From assembly GCA_965206025.1 (NCBI GenBank), contig CBDBIU010000005.1:1364001-1428000 (forward strand): a DNA stretch of 64,000 nt. The letters are read 5' to 3'. Shown piece by piece: positions 16,123 through 23,933 of the stretch (the stretch's first letter is position 1; each line of letters starts with the position of its first letter). Source of the stretch: G963668345 sp965206025 (GTDB lineage: Bacteria > Acidobacteriota > Terriglobia > Bryobacterales > UBA6623). A model generated the notes under the pieces. That model saw nothing but the letters and a program-made list of their open reading frames with translations. It was not told the origin of the DNA and searched no databases. The position numbers and the translations under genes were made by a program.

Positions 16123-17590
16123 CAATGCAAGATGATCCTGAACGGGGGGAGTGTTTCCAACACAAGATGATCCTGAAACGACGGCAGCCGGGAGAGGGCA
16201 CACTGCGGGTGAATGCGAATCACCATGCAGCATGCACAACGTCTCACGCTGGGCGAGATGCGCGAGTTTGTGGCTTCCAGCGGTCGCCTCAGCTTTACCG
16301 GCGCCGAGCGCAAGCAGATCTACGGCCTCGTCGAGCGCACCCTGCGGGCGCACGAGTACCTGCGGCTGTCGAAGAAAGACAAAGGCGTCGTGCGGCGCTA
16401 TTTGGCCAAGATCAGCGGGCGCAGCTTGGCGCAGATCACGCGTCTGATCCGGCGCTACCGCCAAAGCGGAGCCGTCGATGCGGCCCACGAAGGGCTGTCG
16501 GGCCCGGCGCTGCGGCGCATCCTATGGCGCGAACACCACGTCTACGGCCAGGCCGCCTCCAACGATTGCTCCCTCTCGGCCTCGCACATCTACAACCTGC
16601 GACGCACCGCGGTCTATCGCGAACACCACGTCCATCACACCCGGACGCGCTCCCGCGCGGTGGCCATCGGCGAGCGGCGGCGGCCCAACCCGTGCGGGCG
16701 GCCCGGCTACTTGCGGGTCGACACGGTGCATCAGGGCGACACCGCCATGCGCCCCGGGCTGTACCACGTCAATGCCGTCGATACGGTGACGCAGTGGCAG
16801 GTGGTGGGCTGTTGCCAGACCATCTCGGAAGCCCATTTGATCCCCGTTTTGGAGGCCATCCTGCACCAGTTCCCCTTCCGCATCCGCGGCTTTCACTCCG
16901 ACAACGGCTCGGAGTTTCTCAACCGCCGGGTGGCCAAGCTGCTCAACAAGCTGCTGATCGGGGAGTTCACCAAGTCGCGGGCGCATCGCACCACCGACAA
17001 CGCCTTGGTGGAGGGCAAAAACGGAGCGGTCATGCGCAAGCACCTCGGCCACGAGCCGATCCCCGCCGTCCACGCCGCGGAGTTCCAGCGCTTCTACACG
17101 GCCCATTTCAACCCCTATTTGAACTATCACCGTCCCTGCGGGTTCGCCACCGTGGAGGTGATGGACAACGGCAAGCGACGGCGCCGCTATCGGCTCGGGG
17201 ACTACCGCACGCCTTACGAAAAGCTGGTCTCGCTCGACCACTGGCAGCAGCACTTGAAGGAAGGCATCACGGCCGATTATCTCGAACAGCAAGCACGGCG
17301 GATGAGCGATACCGAATGCGCCCGCCACATGCAGCAACGCAAGCGGAAACTGCTGGCCAGCTGCCGCTCCCGTTGGTAAATCCCAGCACGAGGGGGCGGG
17401 GCCTGGCCGCCCCGGACTCGGCATGGATGGCAGGGGGAGGGGAAAGCTCGACCAACGTCCCTGGTCCGGGCCACACCCAGTTCCGCTTCCCCCTCCCCCC
17501 TCGAACAACCTCAGAAAGGAGATCCACTCGCAGCGCCGGCCCCTCGCAAGGGGACATTATCATTGGGCTTCAACATCATCGTTGTCCCAA
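16123..17590 (+). mobile_element. Integrase-type insertion sequence, copy 2 (diverged)
   Basis: The left end repeats the copy 1 layout: two tandem units gcaagatgatcctgaac (16127-16143) and caagatgatcctgaaacg (16161-16178). The right end is unclear. The best match to an inverted caagatgatcctgaa is cttcaacatcatcgttg (17569-17585). The proposed right part also contains the 26-base repeat described at 17548-18793, so this boundary is tentative. Confidence 0.55.
16213..17379 (+). CDS. DDE integrase-type transposase (rve core), copy 2
   Basis: This 388-residue protein is homologous to the transposase at 11851-13095. The DDE residues lie in LRVDTVHQGD, FHSDNGSEFLN and NALVEGKNGAV. It is shorter than copy 1 by a deletion in the region before the core: copy 1 has extra residues around YRRHRFARKYTPADVELLAAV. 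The two copies clearly diverged long ago, so they are separate arrivals, not a recent duplication. ATG at 16213 or the ATG four codons later could be the start. Confidence 0.85.
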   Translation: MRITMQHAQRLTLGEMREFVASSGRLSFTGAERKQIYGLVERTLRAHEYLRLSKKDKGVVRRYLAKISGRSLAQITRLIRRYRQSGAVDAAHEGLSGPALRRILWREHHVYGQAASNDCSLSASHIYNLRRTAVYREHHVHHTRTRSRAVAIGERRRPNPCGRPGYLRVDTVHQGDTAMRPGLYHVNAVDTVTQWQVVGCCQTISEAHLIPVLEAILHQFPFRIRGFHSDNGSEFLNRRVAKLLNKLLIGEFTKSRAHRTTDNALVEGKNGAVMRKHLGHEPIPAVHAAEFQRFYTAHFNPYLNYHRPCGFATVEVMDNGKRRRRYRLGDYRTPYEKLVSLDHWQQHLKEGITADYLEQQARRMSDTECARHMQQRKRKLLASCRSRW

Positions 17591-18793
17591 GTGTGACAAG
17601 CGCTGGGTTTTCAGCTAAACTCAGTAGGCAATGAATGGTTTGGTCCACAAATTCAATGCAAAGGTTCCCTGGCCTTTGCGGCTTTTGCTGGTGGTCGGGG
17701 TCGGCCTTTGCTTGAGGTCGGTGGTGCTGTTCTTGGTTTTTGACGGTTTGGCGGTGGCGAGGAAACTAAGAGGCCAGGCGACCATTTGTCCTTGGGCACG
17801 GGTTGCTTCCTACTACTTCGATCTACTCGACCGGAGTAATCGAATACGGGCCTATAGCCAGTCGGCTTCCGTGGTTGACACCGACGAGGATCTCGGCCTC
17901 ATGTTGATTTCCTACCCGCCTAAGTCGTTCTGGTATAAACCGCTTCCCGGAGACGACGGCAGCGGAGGATTAGCTGATCTTCTCGCCGAGCAAGACTGGG
18001 TTGCTCACAAGAACCCGGAGTTTCTAGTCCGCCCGGGCGATATCGTCATCGACGGCGGCGCCCACGTGGGCGTCTTTACCCATAAGGCCTTGAGTCTCGG
18101 CGCGGAAAAGGTGATTGCTGTCGAGCCCAACCAGACCAATTTGGAGTGCTTTCGCCGCAACTTCGAACAGGAGATTGCCTCCGGTCGAGTCTTGCTCGTT
18201 CCGATGGGTCTCTGGAGCAGTGAGACAACCCTGGCCCTGTTCTCCGGACCAACAACTGCCCAGGATACCGTTATTGGATCGTTTGCCCTCGGTCACGTAG
18301 AGATTCCCCTGACTACGATCGACCGCCTGGTCGAGAAGTTGGACCTTCCTAGAGTCGATTACATCAAGATGGACATCCAAGGAGCCGAAAGACAAGCCCT
18401 GCAAGGCGGGATCAAGACCCTTCGTCGATTTCGTCCTCGATTGATGCTTGACCATGATCGAGGCGATGACACGCGGGTGCTACCGGAAATTGTGCGCCAA
18501 GCGCACTCTGACTACGTACTAGGCTGTGGCCCCTGTGAGCCGTTCGGGGAAGATCTCAGTCTGCTGGTTCCGCACGTCATCTTCTTCAAATAGGACCGGA
18601 AACAGCTTCGCCGACGAGAATGTCAACTTCCACAGCTTTTCCGGGGCCAACATATACCACTGCAAGAAATCCCAGGCCGAACCCCACCCCCTACGACTCA
18701 GCCGCCAATCTTCAGTTAAAGATCCGGATCCGGCTTTTGGGCAGGCTCCGCGCCGGTCAGCATTCTGTTGAAGGGCAATGATAATGTCCCCTT
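17548..18793. repeat. 26-base inverted repeats bracketing the FkbM methyltransferase gene
   Basis: The left copy (17548-17573) reads aaggggacattatcattggg then cttcaa. The right copy (18768-18793) is its reverse complement with two mismatches. The enclosed 1.2 kb contains only the FkbM gene. The right copy is also the outer end of an ISNCY-type element whose truncated transposase follows. The pair may be ends of a passenger-carrying element, or two solo ends of the same IS that landed on either side. Confidence 0.65.
17631..18593 (+). CDS. FkbM-family methyltransferase with N-terminal membrane anchor
   Basis: This 320-residue protein has one hydrophobic segment (about 15-41) and an FkbM-type SAM-dependent methyltransferase domain (about 115-290). 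The SAM site is VIDGGAHVGVFTHKAL, followed by AVEPNQTNLECFRRN, then YIKMDIQGAE, the diagnostic FkbM motif. Family members methylate hydroxyl groups on polyketides, sugars and other cell-surface molecules. No sugar or polyketide genes are nearby. It is the only gene inside the 26-base inverted repeats, so it may be a mobile passenger. Confidence 0.88.
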   Translation: MNGLVHKFNAKVPWPLRLLLVVGVGLCLRSVVLFLVFDGLAVARKLRGQATICPWARVASYYFDLLDRSNRIRAYSQSASVVDTDEDLGLMLISYPPKSFWYKPLPGDDGSGGLADLLAEQDWVAHKNPEFLVRPGDIVIDGGAHVGVFTHKALSLGAEKVIAVEPNQTNLECFRRNFEQEIASGRVLLVPMGLWSSETTLALFSGPTTAQDTVIGSFALGHVEIPLTTIDRLVEKLDLPRVDYIKMDIQGAERQALQGGIKTLRRFRPRLMLDHDRGDDTRVLPEIVRQAHSDYVLGCGPCEPFGEDLSLLVPHVIFFK

Positions 18794-19152
18794 GAGAGGG
18801 CAATAGAAATGTCCCCTAATCTGGGGCTCCAAAGGAGGAGCCGAGATTGGGAAGGACATGGATGAATGCCAAGGAACCGAGGCGCGGCGAAGTGCTGAGC
18901 CGAGTGAAACGAGGGGAGCTGAAGTTGACCGAAGCGGCTGAGCTGCTGGAGATCAGCTGCCGGCAAGCGAAGCGGCTCAAGAAGCGTTACAACGAGGGAG
19001 GGGCGCAAGCTCTCGTGCATGGCAATGTGGGCCGCGTGTCGAACCGCGCCAAGTCGCCGGAAGTTCGCAAGCGAGTGCTGCAACTGGTGCGCGTCTCGAG
19101 CGGAGGGCAACGAATCACTGTCAAGGGGCATCCATTGACGCCGCCGGCCTGA
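18768..19152 (+). mobile_element. Left-end remnant of an ISNCY-type element
   Basis: The end has two tandem units: gggcaatgataatgtcccc (18773-18791) and gggcaatagaaatgtcccc (18798-18816). This arrangement is typical of a common ISNCY-type element. The transposase start follows directly. The body and right end are missing. Confidence 0.7.
18859..19152 (+). pseudogene. Truncated ISNCY-type transposase
   Basis: The open frame starts MNAKEPRRGEVLSRVKRGEL and has a clear helix-turn-helix module (LTEAAELLEISCRQAKRLKK). It loses homology around residue 80 and stops at 19152. Full-length transposases of this kind are around 400 residues or more and carry a DDE core, which is absent. It is inactive on its own. 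Confidence 0.75.
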
Positions 19153-19246
19153 CCATCGACACGTGCCAGCGTGCCGCAGCCAACTACAAGATAGCTGAAC
19201 CCCGTTCGGACCTACAAGTTGCGGCGTGGTGAGAAAAGCGGGCGGT

Positions 19247-19412
19247 TTAGCTTGGTTCCATAAGTTCGCGACCGTTTGTAGGCCGACAATCCCTGGACCG
19301 CCCCCTCGCGGCTCAGAAGACTCTCGGAAGAAACCACTTCCGGGCCGGATTGACTGCGATGCTTAGGGAAAGGGCTTTTTAGATACGCGAAATTTTTAAA
19401 CCAAGCAAATAG
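19247..19412. repeat. CTAG-type MITE-like repeat, family B, copy 2 (inverted)
   Basis: In reverse complement this matches 9417-9594 along its length (ctttccctaagcatcg, ccggaagtggttt, ggtccagggattgtcg, gcctacaaacg). Its ends (ttagcttggttcc, ccaagcaaatag) are slightly decayed versions of CTAGTGCTTGGT. A family A end (tggtgagaaaagcgggc, 19227-19243) abuts on the left and another on the right. Confidence 0.7.
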
Positions 19413-19414
19413 GG

Positions 19415-19609
19415 TAGCCTGCTTTTCTCACTACGGCCGCGGCGGATGAGGCGAAAGGCCCGGCGGTCAGGGCTCGCGGCAACAGTTTGTACGTATCGGC
19501 TAGCGCACAGCTTGTGAGGCAAGCGGGCGCAATTCATCGCGCCCCTACATCCCTGACGGCGGGCATTTGCTTCCATACCCGGCGGCCGCTGATGAGAAAT
19601 GCGGGCTAG
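19415..19609. repeat. MITE-like repeat with family A ends
   Basis: It starts tagcctgcttttctcacta and ends tgatgagaaatgcgggctag. Secondary inverted blocks lie just inside (cggccgcggcgg near 19434, ggcggccgctg near 19581). The interior differs from the other two family A copies and includes a family D palindrome. It abuts family B on the left and family C on the right, sharing CTAG at 19606-19609 with the latter. Confidence 0.6.
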
Positions 19610-19725
19610 CAGCCCGTGGTAAAAGTTGCGCGGGAGCGAAAAATCGGGTACAGCCAGCCAATTCGCTTCGGGCTAAGCGCGTTGTCTCTTGGGTCGTGGC
19701 GGGAAGCGAATTGGTGGCAGTCCCA
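19606..19725. repeat. CTAG-ended repeat, family C, interrupted by an IS4-family element
   Basis: It begins ctagcagcccgtggtaaaag and continues tcgggtacagccagccaatt, matching 39042 onward. The match is broken after ggtggcagtcc by the IS4-family end cactactgtccca. Sequence like the missing family C half (gcccccatttttcgc) reappears at about 20658-20672, beyond the IS4 remnant. Confidence 0.65.
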
Positions 19726-20657
19726 CTACTGTCCCATCATAAGTCGAAGAGAGTCAGTTGGGTAGAAAGGGTGGGTGGCGGAAGTTGAGAGTCGAGGCCC
19801 TCTAACACCTGTAAAATGGGGGTTTTCTCGAAAACGGTGACGCTGAGAATCTGTAGAATTCTGTAGAGTCCGGCCTCGACGCCGTGCTGTTTCCTGAGGA
19901 TCGCCAGGAGCAAATAGACAATCATAGCGACCCAGATCTGCGTCTTGACCGCGTTGGGCGAGGTGCCGTAGAACTTCTTGATGCGGAGATGTTGCTTGAT
20001 CCACTTGAAGAACAACTCGACGTCCCAACGGCGCTTGTATAGCTGCGCGATGGTGAGCGCGGGCAACTGCAAATTGTTGGTCAGAAAGCGTAGACGGAGG
20101 TTGTGTTGCTGGTCCCCGTAGCGGATCAGCCGAGCGGGGGCGGGATAGTCGTGGGCGGAATCCTGACCGGTGAATACGATCGTTTGATCCGAGCGCAGTG
20201 CGGTCGCTTTGTCCACGCGATGTGAATAGCGTCGACGGTAGAGCATGTTCTTTCGAGTGCGGACGACAAAGAAGGCGGCCGCCGTGGTCAGCCGATACAG
20301 GCGGGCGAAATGAATGTATCCGCGATCCATGACATAGCCGGCGCCCGGCTGGGGCAGGAAATCATCCCACACGCTGACATCGCTGACGTGTGCCGAGGTC
20401 ACGCGAATAAAGCCGACAATACGGCCCCGCAGGTCCCACAGGACGTGAATCTTCCGGGCGGCTTTGCGGCGTTGGGACGGGGCCCCGGGGAACAACGACA
20501 AGCACAGATCGATGGTGGTGGAATCCAGCGCATAAACCGTTTGGTCGAGTTCCAGCCCGAGATCTTGGTGGGCGTAGAGTGGCCGGGCTTGGCGGATCAG
20601 GACCTGGGCGACATCGGCGTAGATGCACCAGTCGCGTTTGGCGTTGGCGAGGCGGCA
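19726..20657 (-). mobile_element. IS4-family remnant inserted in a family C repeat
   Basis: The end cactactgtccca resembles the CA(C/G)TGCTGTCCGG ends of the IS4 elements at 42242 and 43552. The transposase frame on the minus strand lacks its first 90 or so codons and its own left end, so the element is a deletion derivative. The flanking 9 bases tggcagtcc match, inverted, the flank of the solo end at 47213-47221. Confidence 0.7.
19737..20657 (-). pseudogene. 5'-truncated IS4-family transposase
   Basis: The frame is open from about 20657 to 19737 and reads RLANAKRDWCIYADVAQVLI, then YALDSTTIDLCLSLFPG (first Asp), YVMDRGYIHF (second Asp) and YKRRWDVELFFKWIK (Glu, the Y-R-E-K signature). It ends LTLFDL. 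All three catalytic residues survive, but the N-terminal domain is missing, unlike the 389-residue copy at 43698. A short in-frame start (TTG, 20501) covers only 254 residues. Confidence 0.8.
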
Positions 20658-20740
20658 GCCCCCATTTTTCGCTTGTGTCAGAATGACGTTACACGAAACC
20701 GGCGCGGTAAGGCCAACGATGCCCGTAGGGAGATCACACC

Positions 20741-23422
20741 ATGAATAGACGACATTTTCTTTGGGCCGTGGGCGGCTTGCCCGGGCTGCTTCACCTTTCT
20801 TGCGGCAAGTCCCAAGAAGTCATTGACGCCACGGAGCCGTTTGGCGACGATACACTAGCGGCCTACACGCATCCTCCGCTGGATCTCTCCGACGAGTTTG
20901 ACTCCGGTACGCTCGGGACGCAGTGGTACCCGGTAGGCGTCAATACTCCACCCCCGTCGATATGGAGTGTTTCCTATAACGAACGCGGCGGCCCGGACTT
21001 CGTTGACGTTGCGTTCGCGGACGGCAGGGTGCAGCTAACCGGGTCCAACGACCGAAGCGGCGGCCTTTCCCTATACGGCACCTACGGCGGGAGCAAGCGA
21101 CTGGCATCGCCTTGGGCCATGGAAGCTCTCTTGGAGCTTCCCGCCGTCGATTACGAGAAAACGCCGGTTCGGGCGGGCATTACCGTACGTGTGTCGAACG
21201 AAAGCGGCTGGGCGGCCTACGCGGAGGTCGGCCGCATAGCGGGTCCCGGAGGAGACAAGAGCTTCCTCTACCACGAAGGCTCGTACCAAGAAGGGTGGAC
21301 GGGGAAAGACGAAGTTGAGACCGCCCGGCGGGTTTATCTACGTATCGAGAGCAACGACACCGAGCGGCGCGTTATCCGGGTCGGCATGAAAGTGAACGAG
21401 GCTGATGAGTGGACCTGGTCGCCCGCCCTGCGCTTCAGCCAAGCGGTTCTCTGGCTCGACAACCTGCAATTGATGTGCTTCGACGTCCGCCACCAAGGGC
21501 TGACGACGAAACTCAAAGATCCCACCCAGCTTTACAGCGAACTCCTGGACGAAGAGAGGCTGACCGGCAAGCTGAAGCCTTCTGGGGAGCAGGTCCGCAT
21601 CGGCTTCGACTACGCCCGCTTCGAGGGAAAAGTGCTGTCACTCGCCGAAGGGATCGAGTACGTCCGCGCTGAGATCCCCAAGGTCGAGATGGGCTTCCCC
21701 GAAGGCGAGCGCTATGAGGCCGTCGTGCCCGATACGCTCGACATCGAGGAGCGAGCGCGCTACGCGATCCACTCTTTGACCCTGCTGACCGACCCCAACT
21801 TCGACTACGAGGTCTACTGGTGGACGGACTTGACCCGCAGTCCGGCGATCATCCACCACGACTGGAACGATAATTTCGGCGCCAAGTACATGGAAGGCGT
21901 CGCTATGTTGCGGTACCTCACGGGAAGCAAGGAAAACTTGCACGTCGAGCAGCGCTGGCGCGAGGTCGTGCTGCGGATGCAAGCCCCCGACGGAATCACC
22001 TACATCCCGGCCGTGGGCCGTCCCTGGAATTACGACACCGTTTGGGAGGGCGTGGCGAACCGGGAAGAGTATCTGATGGTTCCTCACGTCTGCGGACTGC
22101 TTTTGACGGCCATCACCGCCTTCGCCGTCCGCGACGGAGGCTCCATCTGGCACGAGGCCGGCGACAAGCTCGTCGAAGGGCTCTCCCACAAAATGGTGGA
22201 CAAGGGTTCGTATGCTTACTTCCCGCTGCGGGTGGTCGGCGTCGATTCGCCGCCGGTCACGGGCCGCGAGCCGCTTCCCCCCAAGGGAACGCAGTTCGTC
22301 TTCGCGCAAAGCTTTGTGGTCCAAGCGTTGGCGCAGTACTACCGGCTTACGGGATCCGAAGCCGCCCGGGACCTCGGTCGAAAACTCTTAATGTTCATCA
22401 AGGACTATGGCGAGGTGTTCGGGCCCGACGGCGAGTGGATCGGCTTTAAGCATTTTGCCAACCATGGCTTGGCTCTACTCGGATTCACCGACTACGCCCT
22501 CACAGCCAAGGACGAGGAGTTGACGGAATTCTGCATCAAGGCCTACGAAGACGGAAAGACCCGCACGGTGGAGTCGGTCGGCTTCATGCCCGAGTTTTAC
22601 AAAGATCCCAAGTACCCGACGACGGAGATATGCGAAGTAGCCCAGATGATCAACGTGGCCTGCAAGCTGTCGCAGGCCGGGGTGGCCGACTACTGGGAGG
22701 ACGCCGACCGCTGGATACGAAACTATTTCGCCGAAGGGCAATGCCTGCGGACTGACTGGATGAATAAGTACCTCGAGCAGGAGATCAAGGAAACGACCCA
22801 TTCGAACTTCCACGAGCCTTCCGACGGCGCGATCGAGCGAAGCCTGGGCGCTTTCGGGGGCTGGATGACCGGCAACGACTTTTGGGAAGGTCGCATGGGG
22901 CCTTTCATGCACTGCTGTACGGCCACAGCCGGCCCGGCGCTCTATGTGATCTGGAACAGCATCCTGCGCCAGCAAGGCGACAGCGTGCGCGTCAACCTGC
23001 TGCTGAACCGGACCTCCCCATCGCTCGATCTGCACAGCTACATCCCCTACGAAGGGAAAGTAGAGTTAAAAATGAAACAGACGAAGTCCGTCTCTCTTCG
23101 CGTTCCCGCGTGGGCCGACAAGCAAGAGGTGAAGTGTCAAGTCGGCGGCCAGACCCGCGAGTTTCAATGGGACGGGCAGTACATCGATCTAGGAAAGGTC
23201 AAAAGGGGACAAACAGCCACCGTCGAGTTCCCGATCTCGGTTCGAGAGGTGCGAACCGTGCTCGGCGACAAGGAATTCCAGTTGTGGATCAAGGGCAACA
23301 CCGTCGTCGACGTCGAGCCGACGGGTAAGATCTTCCCCATCTTCGAGCGGAACCACTACCGCGGCCCGGTGCGCTACAGGAAGGTGAGCCGCTTCGCCGC
23401 CCAAGAGACGATTGACTGGTAG
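20741..23422 (+). CDS. Secreted GH127-like (beta-L-arabinofuranosidase-fold) lipoprotein
   Basis: This 893-residue protein starts MNRRHFLWAVGGLPGLLHLSC, a twin-arginine-like signal with a lipobox cysteine at about residue 21. Residues about 45-250 look like a beta-sandwich of the DUF1349/LamG type (FDSGTLGTQWYPVG). Residues about 330-780 form an alpha-rich barrel resembling GH127/DUF1680 enzymes. MHCCTATAGPALYV is the family's cysteine segment, followed by VRVNLLLNRTSPSLDLHSY. A C-terminal beta domain follows. The likely role is hydrolysis of a plant or algal polysaccharide side chain; the linkage is unknown. The ATG has agggag 9 bases upstream. It is probably monocistronic. Confidence 0.75.
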   Translation: MNRRHFLWAVGGLPGLLHLSCGKSQEVIDATEPFGDDTLAAYTHPPLDLSDEFDSGTLGTQWYPVGVNTPPPSIWSVSYNERGGPDFVDVAFADGRVQLTGSNDRSGGLSLYGTYGGSKRLASPWAMEALLELPAVDYEKTPVRAGITVRVSNESGWAAYAEVGRIAGPGGDKSFLYHEGSYQEGWTGKDEVETARRVYLRIESNDTERRVIRVGMKVNEADEWTWSPALRFSQAVLWLDNLQLMCFDVRHQGLTTKLKDPTQLYSELLDEERLTGKLKPSGEQVRIGFDYARFEGKVLSLAEGIEYVRAEIPKVEMGFPEGERYEAVVPDTLDIEERARYAIHSLTLLTDPNFDYEVYWWTDLTRSPAIIHHDWNDNFGAKYMEGVAMLRYLTGSKENLHVEQRWREVVLRMQAPDGITYIPAVGRPWNYDTVWEGVANREEYLMVPHVCGLLLTAITAFAVRDGGSIWHEAGDKLVEGLSHKMVDKGSYAYFPLRVVGVDSPPVTGREPLPPKGTQFVFAQSFVVQALAQYYRLTGSEAARDLGRKLLMFIKDYGEVFGPDGEWIGFKHFANHGLALLGFTDYALTAKDEELTEFCIKAYEDGKTRTVESVGFMPEFYKDPKYPTTEICEVAQMINVACKLSQAGVADYWEDADRWIRNYFAEGQCLRTDWMNKYLEQEIKETTHSNFHEPSDGAIERSLGAFGGWMTGNDFWEGRMGPFMHCCTATAGPALYVIWNSILRQQGDSVRVNLLLNRTSPSLDLHSYIPYEGKVELKMKQTKSVSLRVPAWADKQEVKCQVGGQTREFQWDGQYIDLGKVKRGQTATVEFPISVREVRTVLGDKEFQLWIKGNTVVDVEPTGKIFPIFERNHYRGPVRYRKVSRFAAQETIDW

Positions 23423-23524
23423 GCGACCATGGTGTTCTCACACACAGTGTCATACCCAGCCAGCACCGGTGACGACAAATGGGCACGAGCGAAGGATCAA
23501 CAGTTTGGCAAGAGAGAATGAGAC

Positions 23525-23767
23525 ATGCCCATTCCCGTTGTCCAAGTCGATGCCTTTACCGACCGGCCTTTCTCGGGCAACCCAGCGGCAGTCTGCCTCC
23601 TGAGCGAACCTCGCTCCGACGAATAGATGCAAAAGGTCGCAGCCGAGATGAACCTGCCGGAGACCACCTTCGTCCAGCCAACCGCGGACGGCTTCGGCCT
23701 CCGTCAGGACAACCGGGCAAACGCACCTGTCATATCCGCGTCCGTTTTGGATCAAATCCTCGCCACG
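23525..23767 (+). pseudogene. PhzF-family pseudogene (5' fragment with nonsense codon)
   Basis: From 23525 the frame reads MPIPVVQVDAFTDRPFSGNP then AAVCLLSEPRSDE, the typical PhzF isomerase N-terminus. TAG at 23624-23626 replaces a codon, probably the TGG (Trp) found in relatives. It continues MQKVAAEMNLPETTFVQPT and then leaves the family about 62 codons in. The expected CGHAT segment and the other two thirds of the protein are absent. A family A end starts at 23768. The gene is dead. Confidence 0.8.
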
Positions 23768-23787
23768 TGGTGAGAAAAGCGGGCTAG
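23768..23787 (+). repeat. Solo family A end
   Basis: The 20 bases tggtgagaaaagcgggctag match the family A right end with one difference. No partner end is visible nearby. It marks the downstream side of the PhzF fragment. Confidence 0.6.
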
Positions 23788-23933
23788 GACAAGCAAGAGT
23801 GTTTGTCCCTGGAGTTTGGACATATCTCAAGCAGCGGCGGCATGAGTCAGGCTCCCGCCACCCAGCGTAGGATCATCTCGCCGTCGCGCCAGCGGCGCAG
23901 ATCCCCCTCACGGAGGCAAAGATCGACGCCGCC

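Noticed and set aside
16125..17618. 497-codon frame overlapping the second integrase-type transposase
   Set aside because: It runs out of frame over the transposase with Arg/Pro-rich, low-complexity sequence; the transposase frame carries the real motifs.
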